A stretch of 64,000 nucleotides of DNA from Alnus glutinosa (lineage: Eukaryota > Streptophyta > Magnoliopsida > Fagales > Betulaceae), in the NCBI RefSeq assembly GCF_958979055.1, contig NC_084893.1:17711954-17775953 (forward strand), in the 5' to 3' direction. A model generated the notes under the pieces. It did not search any database and was not told the origin of the DNA. It worked only from the letters and a program-made list of their open reading frames with translations. How positions within the stretch are numbered: the stretch's first letter is position 1; each line of letters begins with the position of its first letter. Shown piece by piece: positions 34,421 to 45,013 of the stretch. Position numbers and translations under genes: made by a program.

Positions 34421-35232
34421 TCAACAGTTAAAACGGGTACGAGGATTGGCAACACGGAAATTTGATTCTTTTATTGAAATGCCGGGGAAGTAGATGAAAT
34501 ATTAGAGAAATAATACTTTTACATTCCCTATATATTTTTTATACATTTTATTTTTAAATTCATTTTTTAGATTTTTGGAACCTATATTAAGTGTCACAAA
34601 TTTAACAATAAATTTGAAATTTGACTGTATGAAAATGTACAATAAATATATAAAAGATGTAAATATATTATTTTTCAAAATATTAAGCAATACGCAAAAT
34701 GAAAAAGAAACACAAAATAATAAAGTATCAGTGGATTTACGAAATAATATTTTTTAGCGAATATTTAAAATGGGTTGAAATGGAAATCTCTTAATAAATT
34801 GAAAAAAGGCAATTAGATTATAAATCATTGACATAGAACAGAAGCATCGACATTTCAAAACTGCATCATTTTAGAGTGGCAAGTCATCTACGCTTCTTCT
34901 CTGCTCACTCCGCAGTTGGCTTACAGAGGAAATTTGAGGTAATTTCTGTTTGTATGTTTCTACGCGTTGTCTCTATAAAGCTGTGCTCATTGGAGATTTC
35001 CCTCAGTGCCCAACCTCAATTGCTCCGCCCTTTCTAAGTTCTAACCCCCGCCCCTTCTTGGGTGTTGGGGCTTATTTCCCCTGCTATCTGGAAATCCTAC
35101 AATTGCTTTTCAAGGTTCTACCTTTATTCTTTTGAGGTGCGATAATGGAATAATCTCATTGCAGGGATTTTGCCTGTCATGGGTTCTGAATGTAATTCTT
35201 CTGTTGAAATCATCTCTACTTTCATGTTGCTG
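34421..35232 (+). other. Intergenic DNA with gene-like leader sequence
   Basis: Bases 34890-34937 end in AATTTGAG|GTAATT, like a leader exon with a splice donor, and an acceptor TTGCAG precedes GGATTTTGCC and an ATG at 35178 that opens only 23 codons. This could be the 5' remnant of a gene broken by transposons. I cannot identify a product. Confidence 0.3.
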
Positions 35233-35720
35233 TTTGGTTTTGAATTTTGACAAATTTCTTTAAAATCTCTAGAGGTGGAAGGAGAAATGGTTAATCCTCT
35301 TCTAAATATTCAAATTGTCACTCTTGGAGCTTCTATTATGGGAGACTCATGCCTTCCCCATGTTGTCATTATTAGGTCAATAACCTAATCCTAATTTAAA
35401 TAATCTAATCCTAATGAGTTGGAATACAATTGACTCCATTCCCCATTAAAATATGTGAACTTTAGTTAAAATGCTGGTGAGATTCCCATTCTCCACAGGT
35501 TTCAGTGACATTCCTATATGACCAGTTCCCCATTTACATTGCGGAAGATACCTGATTCTAACATCTTTGATCTAAAGTAATTTTTAAATACTTCGAATTT
35601 TGGGCTCTACTTGAAAATTTAATGCCATATTATTTATATGCGACTAATATGTTATCTATTTGCGACTGCTGATTAAACATGAAGCGTAAATCAATTTTCG
35701 TACTGCATTCTTTATCACTG
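35233..35720. repeat. 488-bp duplicated segment, copy A
   Basis: The segment from TTTGGTTTTGAATTTTGA to CATTCTTTATCACTG is repeated, at about 95% identity by eye, at 45014-45501 in the same orientation, 9.8 kb away. It has no inverted or direct terminal repeats, so it is not an obvious transposon by itself. Confidence 0.85.
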
Positions 35721-36359
35721 TTGTTTACATCCAAATTTCACGTACATCGAGTCTTAATTTCCAGGATGGAAAACTGGTGCATTGGATGTTTGCTCTTATA
35801 GGGCCTAGATTGGATTGGAGTGCTGTTTTTAGTATATAATGTGCATTGTCTATAGTCATATTTTAATACTACGTTATTTGTCATCTAGGACTCAATTTTC
35901 TATCTAGAAATGAGAAAAAGAAACGGGAGTGTGAAATTTGTAGTCTCCAAGTTATGTTTTGTGTATGAAAGCCAAAATTTGGTTGCTGCTTTTCCCTTTA
36001 GCCTGCCTTTGCTTTTACATCATCCTGTGAATGGCGAACGATGAAGAAACTAAGTGGCAGATCCTGGTCTAATAACTGCCCAGTTTACTACTGCTGGTGG
36101 TTATGTGGCTGGATATGATGTTCCCTTACTCATCTGAGTGTCTTCCTTGTCAGATCTTTATCCATTTAAGTCGTAAAATTGCAGAAATTGTCTAAACTTG
36201 TTTCACTTGTAACTTGACCATAAAAATGCTTCAAATGGTATGCATACAATGATATAATATAGATTTCTGTGACAATAAAAGGGTGCAGTTTATCAAATTA
36301 GGTTTAGCGTAATCATATGCAGTAGAATCTTCATTACTGAGTTTTGCTTGTTTGTCTTA
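35721..36359. other. Intergenic stretch
   Basis: A possible decayed exon lies at 36000-36130, where a frame starting at 36030 gives MANDEETKWQILV before a stop. No family was recognised. The rest is AT-rich. Confidence 0.3.
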
Positions 36360-37913
36360 TTGTTATTATTATTTTTTGATAGGTAATCAAGCAAATATCA
36401 TTAAAAAAGCGTGAGGTGCCCCTAAGTACACATGAAGTATATATAAGGAACACAAAAGCAAAAAAAAAAAAAAGAAAAAAGAGAAAGATAAACCCAAAAG
36501 AAGAGAAACATCGAGATACCAACAAAAGAAACCCTAAACCCGCAATATAGCCCTGCCTTTACCCCGGCTAGAACCAAAGCCTCTGGCATCAAAATTAATA
36601 GAACATTCCAAATTTTTAAGCCCCACGCCACCCACCCTTATGACGCGCAACAAGCTTGGGCTTTTGAGAAAGCCCAAGCCAAAAGCCCTTCAGACCTTCT
36701 AGAAGAACCCCCAAAGCTTGGTCAATCATTGCCTTTAGCCTCACTAGCTGACTTTTCCATACCCTAAGGAGAGAAATCATCATCTCCTTCCCAACGTTTG
36801 CATCTCCAACAGAGCACACAATGTTGCCTCGCACAGAGGACCGCCATTGGGTGTGAGAAGGGTCTTTGCCCAGTGGATTACCAACGAAAACCTTTGTCTT
36901 GTCACTATCTGCAACTCGATGGTACTTACCCAGTGGATCCAAAGTTTGCTTCTCCAGATAGTAGCAGTTCATCGCTGATCGAACCTCCATCGGAACTGAA
37001 CCAAGACCACGCTTAGGAAGAAAAAAATCTTCCCTCTGACCCAAAAACTTGTTCACGACAGGAAGCTTCTTGTTTGAAGAGCTTATCACCGAGCTAACCA
37101 CCTCCGCATACAACAGAGCAACACCAACCCTAAATGATTGTTCCCCACCAAGGTGAGCTGTGTCCACACCCAGCCTCGACCCAACTTTCTTCCCCATCAA
37201 AGAGGGGACACCAATTAGTGGACCCAACATCTCGGTGTAAGAGCCCATCGTTGTTGAATCAAAGAAAGCCTTCACCGTGCTCAGTTCAGTGCCAAAGCAA
37301 CTCCAACCCCACCCTTCACGCCCCTTAGGGACAAAAAGGAGACCTCTCCGGCCACCCTCGGTGTACACCGCCACCTCCAGAAACCGAGCAGAGCTATTTG
37401 AACCTCTCTGAGCAGTAGTCACTCTCGAACCCTCTTTGGAGCTCTTGATGAAGTCCTTAGAACATGAGAAACGAACTAGCTCCTCCATCGTAGAAAGCAA
37501 CCACCCAGTACATAGCAAACCCAAAAACGCAACATGAGGAAGGCCCTTCCTCCTTTCCTCCAACTGAAGGACGAAGGCCTCTTCCCTCACCGAAAGATCA
37601 AACTTTTTAGCCTCCACACCAAAGCGACTTAAGAATGCATCTCTAGCCATCAACCTTACTCTCTTAGAAGAAAGAGCTTTTCGAAAACTACATCCCAGAG
37701 CTCACTTGACGGGCCAAAGCTGAAACCTAGCATGATGTTCCTCCACGCGCCACTGCTAGAGGGAAAAAGCAAAGACACCAAAACTATTAAGGGAAGTCTG
37801 AGAGATAGGAGGAAGAGAAGGAAGAAGATGGCGATCCTAGGCTAGAAGCTAACAAAACGCACTTCCATGTTCAACCTCTAGTGGAGGGAATAAAAGAGAG
37901 AGAGAACCCGTTT
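36360..37913 (-). mobile_element. LINE-type retroposon lacking reverse transcriptase
   Basis: The minus-strand 3' end reads ACACCTCACG-like LINE tail sequence (GTGTACTTAGGGGCACCTCA, ATATTTGCTTGATTACCTAT) followed by an A-rich tract, as in plant L1 elements. Upstream lies a long open frame (36616-37653) and a 260-bp leader reaching 37913, where a Copia LTR begins. No endonuclease or reverse transcriptase domain fits in the space. Target duplications were not found. Confidence 0.65.
36616..37653 (-). CDS. 345-codon ORF of a LINE-type element (ORF1-like, function unknown)
   Basis: The frame is uninterrupted and begins MMARDAFLSRFGVEAKKFDL. The segments FDLSVREEAFVLQLEERRKG, WLLSTMEELVRFSCSKDFIK and the Gly/Arg-rich stretch GGRRGLLFVPKGREGWGW resemble proteins repeatedly found in plant LINE-associated open frames. 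I see no zinc knuckle or nuclease motif. It is longer than chance frames nearby and keeps protein-like composition, so it is or recently was translated by the element. The product may bind element RNA, but this is inference. Confidence 0.55.
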   Translation of the reverse strand: MMARDAFLSRFGVEAKKFDLSVREEAFVLQLEERRKGLPHVAFLGLLCTGWLLSTMEELVRFSCSKDFIKSSKEGSRVTTAQRGSNSSARFLEVAVYTEGGRRGLLFVPKGREGWGWSCFGTELSTVKAFFDSTTMGSYTEMLGPLIGVPSLMGKKVGSRLGVDTAHLGGEQSFRVGVALLYAEVVSSVISSSNKKLPVVNKFLGQREDFFLPKRGLGSVPMEVRSAMNCYYLEKQTLDPLGKYHRVADSDKTKVFVGNPLGKDPSHTQWRSSVRGNIVCSVGDANVGKEMMISLLRVWKSQLVRLKAMIDQALGVLLEGLKGFWLGLSQKPKLVARHKGGWRGA

Positions 37914-37918
37914 TCTAC

Positions 37919-38240
37919 TAATAGAACTTAGATATATTTGGCTGTTTAACCTTACTCATCAACGTGAGCCTTCATTGATACTTATAGAAGATTACAAGAG
38001 TTGAAGATAAACAAAACTTCCTAGGATAAATACGATTGCTTCCTATACAATAGAACTATAACTCTTCTTGACATTATCCCTTATCTTATCTAACATAGAG
38101 TTTGAACTCTAAGATAACAGAGCCTTATCTACTTAATGCTAGAACTTTGGATAGGAGTAGGTTTCCTATCATTAGAATCCTGGACTTATTGCACCGCACA
38201 AGACTCACGCTTGCATTATGAGTCATGTGTGTTAGTTTCG
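37919..38240 (-). repeat. 3' LTR of Copia copy 1
   Basis: It is the 322-bp partner of 39862-40183 and shares CTTAGATATATTTGG-like and GACTCACGCTTGCA blocks. Terminal bases TG/CA are mutated. Confidence 0.85.
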
Positions 38241-38990
38241 TTAGTATCCTCCCGCAAGATCAACGGGGAGGAACGCACGTTGAGCTTGAAACACAGCTGT
38301 TGAAACCGAGTGGAGACAAGTGGCTTAGTAAGCACGTCAACCAGTTGATCCGAACTAGGAATGAAGTAGATGTCCAAGGATTTATTAGCAACATGATCAC
38401 GAACAAAGTGGAAATCAATTTCCACATGCTTGGTACGGCCATGAAAAACCGAATTCACCGACATGTAGGTGGCTCCAATATTATCACACCAAAGTGTTGG
38501 TGGAGAAGATAACCGAATCCCAAGTTCTTGAAGAAGAGCACGAATCCAGAGGAGTTCAGTAGTATAAGCAACAACCTTATATTCGGGTTCAGTTGAGGAC
38601 CGAGATATAGTTGGTTGTTTGCGTGAGCTCCAAGACACCAAGTTAGACCCAAGAAACACACAATATGCACCTGTGGATCGTTGATCATTTGGACATCCAG
38701 CCCAATCAGCATCCGAGTTTGCTTGCAATTTGATAGAAGAGGTGCGATGAAGAAGAAGACCATGAGAAAGAGTGTGTTTTAAGTACCTAAGTATTCTTTT
38801 AACAGCCTGCCAATGGGGTTTAAGTGGCCTATGCATAAATTGACATACCCAATTTACTACAAAGCCTAAATTAGGCCATGTGAGAGAGAGATACTGTAAG
38901 GACCCGACGATGCTGCGGTATAGGGACTGATCTTTGATTGGATCACCAGAAAATGTTGAGAGACTTGAGTAAGAAGCCATTGGAGAATGA
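38241..38990 (-). pseudogene. Copia RNase H and reverse-transcriptase end
   Basis: The frame reads FSGDPIKDQSLYRSIVGSLQ, then CQFMHRPLKPHWQAVKRILR, the RNase H motif [35 protein letters not shown] (usually EAEY), LWCDNIGATYM and HVEIDFHFVRD. These are the conserved C-terminal Copia pol motifs. The upstream polymerase with its catalytic Asp pair is deleted, so this part has no independent activity. Confidence 0.85.
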
Positions 38991-39823
38991 GCCATGACCA
39001 CGATTGTAAGGTCGTCCACCACGGCCACGATATCCTTAGCCCCTTTGCATGGGAGCCCGAGGGGAGAAATTTGCAGATGGTTGGTGAATATCAAGGGCTG
39101 GAATCTACTGCTCCAAATGCATCTCATGAGCTAGGAGATGGCCGTATAACTCGTCAATGGAGAGAGGATCAACTCGGGTAGTGACCGATGTAACAAAAGG
39201 ATAATATTCGGATCCAAGTCTTCAGAGAAGAAACGAGACACTCTCAAAGTCATTGAGAGGTTGACCAGCGGCTGCAAGTGTGTCACTAAGATTCTTGATT
39301 GTTTGGAAATACTCGGTGATAGAGTTATTTCCTTTCTTGACCGTGGTTAGTTGGAAGTAGATTTGCATAACTCGAGCACAAGCTTGAGAAGCAAACATGG
39401 TGACCAAGGTGGTCCATAGAGCCGAGGATGTAGCACAACCAGTGGCGTGAACAACATATGGTTCGGTAAGTGTGGAGATGAGGACACTGAGGATCATTTG
39501 AACCCTTTGACTCCACGTAAGAAATTTGGGATTGGCGATAGTTGTAGGGCTCCAACATCAGTAGTAGGATTCGGGATTGTTTGAGCAGAAGGCTGTGACG
39601 AGCCGTCAAGAAAATCATTTGAGTCTTGGCCTTTGATATAGGCGAGGATTTGGGTTCTCCAGGCCATGAAATTGCCTTTGGAGAGTTTGATGTTGAGATT
39701 GTGGTTCATGTTGGGTTGAGTGAAAATAACTTGCGGCGGCTGTGGGTTGGGTGGGTGATTTTGAATAGCAGTGGAAGCCACCAAAGCTGCGGAGGCAGTT
39801 GACTCGGAATTAGAATTGGCCAT
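38991..39823 (-). pseudogene. Copia gag, frameshifted
   Basis: It starts MANSNSESTASAALVASTAI and has the gag core LNIKLSKGNFMAWRTQILAY. A frame change near 39545 (one base fewer than copy 2 at GTAGGGCTCC) moves MILSVLISTLTEPYVVHATG to another frame, and a second disruption near 39225 separates the C-terminal part with RGRGGRPYNRGHG. It cannot give full-length capsid protein. Confidence 0.8.
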
Positions 39824-39861
39824 AGATCTAAACGCTAGTCAATGATATGGCTCTGATACCA

Positions 39862-40183
39862 TGATAGGACTTAAATATATTTGGTTGTTTAACCTTACTC
39901 ATCAATGTGAGCCTTCATTGATACTTATAGAAGATTACAAGGGTTGAAGATTAACATAACTTCCTAAGATAAACACGATTGCTTCCTATACAATAGAACT
40001 ATAACTCTTCTTGACATTATCCCTTATCTTATCTAACATAGAGTTTGAACTCTAAGATAACACAGCCTTATCTACTTAGTGCTAGAACTTCGGATAGGAG
40101 AAGGTTTCCTATCATTAGAATCCTGGACATATTACACCGCACAAGACTCACGCTTGCACTGTGAGTCATGTGCGTTAGTTTCA
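39862..40183 (-). repeat. 5' LTR of Copia copy 1
   Basis: On the minus strand it begins TGAAACTAACGCACATGACT and ends TAAGTCCTATCA just before the Met-tRNA primer site. Confidence 0.88.
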
Positions 40184-40256
40184 TTAATATTTACTTTTTT
40201 TTTAAAAAAAAAAAATTAATATCATTATTATTATTATTATTATTTGTATTTGTATT

Positions 40257-41294
40257 TGAAAAACGGTTTAGACCTAACTAATACACCTAGAGGGGGTTGA
40301 ATAGGTATTCTAAGGCAAAGTTTGCAATTGCAAACATGCGAGGCAAACACCAGCAATATCAATCAACAAAAATCCACAATATAAGAGCAGGAAATAAATA
40401 GATAACACAAGGATTTTTGTTTACGAAGTGAACTTCTGAAGAACTCTTTAAAAGAAAAACCACTTTGGGGGCGCACAATCACCATCAAATTCCACTATAG
40501 AAGAAAATTATAACCTATTTAAAGTACTTACAAACCTTTGTAGACTCAAAAGTACGACTTGTAATTCCATGAGTGAGACTCAATTTCCATTCCAAAGCGG
40601 CTTTAGAACTCTAGCCTTCTTCTATAGTGACTTGCCACGAATGAACACGTTCGATCTCTTAAACTCCAACTGCTTTGATGAACTCATCAGCCAAAGACCA
40701 ATACTTAGATAAGGATAAGGTTTCATGGTGATTTGGTCATGAGGAGAGAACTAGGAAAGTTTAAGCTCAGGGACGGTTTAGGCTTTCTCTCTTTTCAAGG
40801 TTTTCATGTTTTCTCTCAATAACCTCTCGGTCCTCTCTCATTGAAAAACTATTCAAAGGAAGTTATTTATAGGTTGGGTAACAATTTGGGTTAAACAATG
40901 AATCCTATTTAAAACATAATTAAAATTCTCACAAACTTGTTGAGCGAGAGTCGAGTGAAGTTTTTGTTTGGGACTGGCTCGAGTGACTGTCGTGTGAGGG
41001 ATTGAGCGAACTTCTTGTTTGAGCTTGGAACTTGTTCACTCGAGCGTGGGTCGAGTGAAGTTTTGAGTACTACATAAAACTTGTTCGCTCAAGCATGGGT
41101 CGAGCATGACTTGAGTGACAGACATCTCAAGTCTACATGAAACTTTCTTGCTCAAGCGTGGATTAAGCGAGGGTCGAGCGAGTCTTCATAAAGTTAAAGT
41201 CTTGAACCAAATGTTGAACCAAACTTAACCCTAACTTAACTACTATCGATTACAACCCAAATTACCCATGTTTCGACATTGGGATTTGCCAACA
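40257..41294 (-). mobile_element. Second type of SIRE-like LTR (solo or truncated)
   Basis: On the minus strand it starts TGTTGGCAAATCCCAATGTC and ends near CCCCCTCTAGGTGTATTAG / CGTTTTTCA. The CCTCTAGG box and the AGTGGTTTTTCTTTT block are typical of plant SIRE/Maximus LTRs. It holds about eight CGAGCG/GAGTGA-type words (CTCGAGCG, GGTCGAGTGA), a motif set different from the CGTCCGGACG type. No internal domain or matching target duplication was found. Confidence 0.6.
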
Positions 41295-41912
41295 CAAATA
41301 TAAAACCTAATAGTATAGACAAGTTTCTAATATGAATAAAAATTAGCTAGACATGGGCGAAGTTGAAGGTGATGATAAAAGCATGTACTTTTGATGGTTT
41401 GACATTTCTAAATGTTCTCCTGGTGCTGCAAACTATTGATGTGCTGAGCTCCTAGGACATGTCCGCATGATCATACAACCATTTGCTAACTGATTCCGTA
41501 TTTGTTCATGATATTTTTGGTTCGAATTTATTAAACAAGATATCTATTTTCTTTATTTAAGGTTTATGTTAGCTAAACAATTGATTCAATTATTGTTATG
41601 GTTACATTGACTTAATTATGTTCAACTAATGAGTATATCATTTTTATTTTTTTTTTGAAAGAGGGGGGAGGTGAAGGTACGAGAGAGAAACCTTTTTTAT
41701 TTTTTGGCTTGATATTCATTTTTAACGTACATCTTATTATATTTAAGGAAAAACTTCACTTATAACCCCTGATCTTCCATCACTTTTTTAATGAAGTATT
41801 AAAACTTTAAAAAGTGTCAATTTAGGCTATCTATCTTTCAATTCTTTTTCAATTTCAACCTTCCGTTAGAATTTTTCGTTAAATACTGTCAAAATTCTAA
41901 AAAAATCCATAC

Positions 41913-41970
<58 letters not shown>

Positions 41971-42279
41971 CTATAAATTCTTTCAAAAATTCAGGCATGT
42001 GTATTTTTGCAAATTTCGTTAAATTCTGATCAACACTTAAATTCTTGCAATTTTTTTTTTTTCCTAAAAAAAAAGGAGGGATATTTTGGAGCTCAATATG
42101 AATACCCATCGAGGACCAGGGGTGGCTGGCCACCAGAAATTTATCAATCCAGTCTATGGTTTTCTTCAAGTACCTCATCACTTCTTAGCTGCCTTCCAAT
42201 GTCCTGACCCCATATTAGAGAACTAGTAGCACGTACCTTATAATTGTTCATTTTCCTATATTTAGGAAAAATTTCATGA
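41295..42279. other. Intergenic DNA with a TIR-element end and long T/A homopolymers
   Basis: Bases 41748-41900 (AAAAACTTCACTTATAACCC, CAATTTAGGC) look like one arm of a MULE-type element related in style to 17784-19151; a second arm was not found. A T run of about 35 bases is followed by an A run (41913-41968). No gene is present. Confidence 0.45.
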
Positions 42280-43165
42280 AAAACACCAAAAAAGCTTCCA
42301 CAGCAAACACCCTATATATACATATCTTGGTTGGGAATTTAAAGTAACCATGTAAATATACATGGTTACTGTGGATTCTCAACCTATTATTTTAATAAAA
42401 AACATCTCTCTTTGACTCTCTCCTTCACGCATCCTCAATGAATTTCATCAAATGTTTCCTCAACTCTGCCTTGCGGAGAGCCATGGAAGACATATGGAAT
42501 GGAAGAGAGCGAAGAGCTTTGCAGAAGAAGCGGCAAAGAGATCCCAGACCCTTGCGAGCTCCGTCTCCATTTCTGACTTGGTCAAAAACCACCAAGAAAT
42601 TGAAGGATCTGGCTGTTGAGGCCTCCAAGAAGGCCGATCAGTTCAAAACCGGGGGGAAAGGGGGACTGTTTCATCGAAGGGAGAAATGGGGGCTTGCGGT
42701 TGGAGGTAGTTTGGCCGGCGGTGGTGTTGTAGAATTTGATGTTGCCGGTGGCGCTGGAGGAAAGGGAAGAGAGGAGAGTGTTGATGTTGGAACTGTAGAT
42801 GCTATTTTGGGGGAAGGAAGTGTTTGCACAGAAGTGGTAGAGGTAATTTTGGGCAGTTACATGAACATTGAACATGGAAAGGAACAAGAAGGGAAGAGAA
42901 AAGGGATTTTTTTTTGCTTCTATATGTGTGTGTGACGGAGAAGACGAGAGAGCATGAGAGAGAAGAAAATAAATGAATAAAAAAATAAAAGTAAGAAAGA
43001 GAAAAAAAAGAATAAAGTAAAAGTAAAAAAGAGTATTTAATTGATATAGGGAAAATTAAGGGAATCTATTGTGATTTGCTTTTTTATAAGGAAGCAAAAA
43101 GTAGTTTTGTTCCCTAAATTTAGGAAAAATGGTTAGGTGTTTGCTGTTGGTGCTCTTAGACTGAA
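42280..43165. mobile_element. Probable TIR element carrying a gene fragment (Pack-type)
   Basis: The left end AGCTTCCACAGCAAACACCC and the right end, inverted, AGCACCAACAGCAAACACCT are similar, and both are followed inward by a TTTAGGAAAAA-type motif. Between them (42440-42660) is GC-richer coding-like DNA: one frame gives WKRAKSFAEEAAKRSQTLA, another KLKDLAVEASKKADQFKT, the kind of Ala/Lys/Glu helical repeat found in some plant trafficking-related proteins. The frames are shifted relative to each other, so this is a captured, decayed exon. Target duplication was not resolved. Confidence 0.5.
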
Positions 43166-43239
43166 ACATGCTAAGAATGCTGATTGCATAGGCTATTTCA
43201 GTTTTTCTTTTTTTAAATAAAAAATTATTATTATTATTT

Positions 43240-43700
43240 TATTTTTATTTTTATTTATGAATAAGTAATTTTCATTATCAACAAAATATCTAATTACAAA
43301 GAAACCTTACCAAAGCTAAAGCAAAAGACAACAACCCACTTAAAGAATTCAACAAGCGGAGTACAGCATGAAAATACGCAATATAATCAAACTAAAATCT
43401 TATCTAAACCCCAAATCCTGTAAATGATAACATTTATTTTGGTGGCCTTAAACTTACCTATAGAGAGAATCCTATATCTAACCTCCAATACTATCTGTTT
43501 GACTAATTGTTCTTCAGTTTTTGGATGATTAACATAACAGATGGTATTACGATTTCTCCAAAGATTGTAAACAACATAACCAAATACCAACAAATAAGAA
43601 TAACAATTCAAGACATATGCATTGGTCTACTTTGTTTTCAACAAAACCAAAAGATGTCACAATATCATCAAATTTTAAATGCCACTATCGGAATGCTTGT
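43240..43700 (-). pseudogene. LINE 3' fragment (C-terminal end of reverse-transcriptase ORF)
   Basis: On the minus strand 43611-43390 gives VVYNLWRNRNTICYVNHPKT, then a segment ending YRIWGLDKILV, the usual C-terminal end of plant L1 ORF2 proteins. A 3' tail reading GTTGATAATGAAAATTACTT and an A/T-rich tract follows (43386-43240). Everything upstream of the C terminus is missing, as in 5'-truncated LINE insertions. Confidence 0.65.
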
Positions 43701-44130
43701 TTAAACCTATATATAGAGGGATTTTTTTTTTTTTTTATTTTTTTTTTATTTTTTTATTTATTATTATTATTATTTTGATTTTGATTTTTTTTTTCTCTAA
43801 TTGAAGTAGGGAAATTGCCTTGAGGTGTGTAGTGAAATTGCCTTGAGGTTGAGCAGTTGTATTTAGGAAGGCAAGGGGAAGGAACTAGGAAGCACAGAGA
43901 TGAAAGGAAGTTTCTCTTCTTGGCTGATGCTGCCTTTACTTCTAACCGTGTGGACCAGTTCTAGTTGACCTGTTGAGTTCAGCTCTGAAATGTTGAGTAC
44001 ATTCAGATCTGAAAGGTTGAAACAGGATTGCATGTCATTGGCATGAGCATATAAGCTTAATCTTTAAGGATCATCTATCCATGAACCTCTCATTCATCAT
44101 GAAAACCAATCTAACATTCCCAGCCAAAGA
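43701..44130 (+). other. Upstream region of the small Cys/Gly-rich gene
   Basis: It begins with a T-rich tract (43718-43795) and contains the direct repeat GAAATTGCCTTGAGGT (about 43810 and 43835). No coding feature is seen. Confidence 0.4.
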
Positions 44131-44131
44131 A

Positions 44132-44465
44132 CTATAAATATCACACCACCCTACACCTTCTCTATCCATCACCATTACTTTCCTACAACACAAAGAAACA
44201 GAGATTTTTTCCTCTGCTTCTACCTTCTTTTCCCCTGTTTCTAATTCTCCTCTGCTTCTCCCCTGTTTTTTCTAATTCTCCTCTGCTTCTACGTTCGTAC
44301 GTACAGGGGACTACTGCATGCATAATATATAATATTGTCGGTGAGTTTTCAAATATCTGTACTGTAGCACCTCTTGCAAAATTGATCCTTTTGTGGGTTG
44401 CATCATAATTCAATCAGTGGATATTACGTCCTAAATTGCGGGGTGCACCATTGTCAATATAGAAG
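44132..44465 (+). promoter_or_regulatory. TATA box and leader of the small Cys/Gly-rich gene
   Basis: ACTATAAATATCACACC at about 44131 is a good plant TATA box. A C/T-rich leader with the repeated words CTCCTCTGCTTCT follows. A leader intron from GTGAGTTTTC (44340) to CAATATAG (44462) fits GT/AG rules and would end 4 bases before the ATG. Confidence 0.5.
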
Positions 44466-44699
44466 ATGGAACTCCTAGCCTGTCTTTGCAAGGGAGGCCG
44501 CAAAAAGAAACAAACCACTTCTTCAGTTCAGCAAGCTTGTCCTGATGTGAAAAAAGCTCCCAAGGGCTCTAGAACCAAAGATGGTGATATGTTTGTCTTT
44601 GCAGGAGCTACAGCAGCTGTTGTAGCCACTACAAGTGGTGGCTGTGGTGGTGGTTGTGGTGGCGGTGGAGGTTGTGGTGGCGGAGGTTGTGGATGTTAA
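44466..44699 (+). CDS. Small Cys/Gly-rich protein, 77 residues
   Basis: The product starts MELLACLCKGGRKKKQTTSS, has a short hydrophobic stretch (FVFAGATAAVVATT, residues 43-56) and ends with a Gly/Cys repeat (CGGGCGGGGGCGGGGCGC). Small plant proteins with an MELLxxLC start, basic middle and GGCGG tail exist, but their function is unknown to me; the tail could bind metal by analogy with metallothionein-like proteins. Good TATA box, leader and ATG context favour a real gene. The alternative reading on the minus strand is a shadow of the repeat. Confidence 0.7.
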   Translation: MELLACLCKGGRKKKQTTSSVQQACPDVKKAPKGSRTKDGDMFVFAGATAAVVATTSGGCGGGCGGGGGCGGGGCGC

Positions 44700-45013
44700 T
44701 GAAACCATAGACATGGAGGATCTTTAGTAGACTATACGAGTCATTTTTCTCCTTTAGCAGACTAGCCAATAATACCTTTTGTGCCGACAATATTTTCTGT
44801 AACACACTACATCAATCATATATTGATTCTTTCTTTATCTGTATCTTTTTTTATTTTTTTATTTTTTATTTTTTTTCTTGTTCTTCCTTAAGAAAACAAT
44901 TAAGGAAAAAAATTTGAAAAATAATATTTAAATAAAAGAAAGAGTAGAATAGAGAATCTATTTGGTTTTGAATAGGGATGCTTTTTGGTTTGATCAATCA
45001 TATATTGATGCTT
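44700..45013. other. 3' flank of the small gene
   Basis: It probably contains the 3' untranslated region; TATTTTTTATTTTTTTA-type low complexity is present. Nothing else is seen. Confidence 0.4.

Larger units (their letters stand above)
37919..40183 (-). mobile_element. Compact non-autonomous Copia element (copy 1)
   Basis: Minus-strand order: 5' LTR (39862-40183), primer site TGGTATCAGAGCC (39849-39861, initiator-Met tRNA), gag, RNase H, purine tract (GCGGGAGG) and 3' LTR (37919-38240). Both LTRs are 322 bp. Gag is joined directly to the end of the reverse-transcriptase region at about 38990, so protease, integrase and most of the polymerase are missing. The outer 5-bp flanks (TCTAC and TTAAT) do not match, which suggests loss or recombination of an edge. 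Confidence 0.88.

Noticed and set aside
44523..44714. Minus-strand 63-codon frame opposite the small Cys/Gly-rich gene
   Set aside because: It is a Thr/Ser-rich shadow of the Gly/Cys repeat; promoter, leader and start context support the plus strand.
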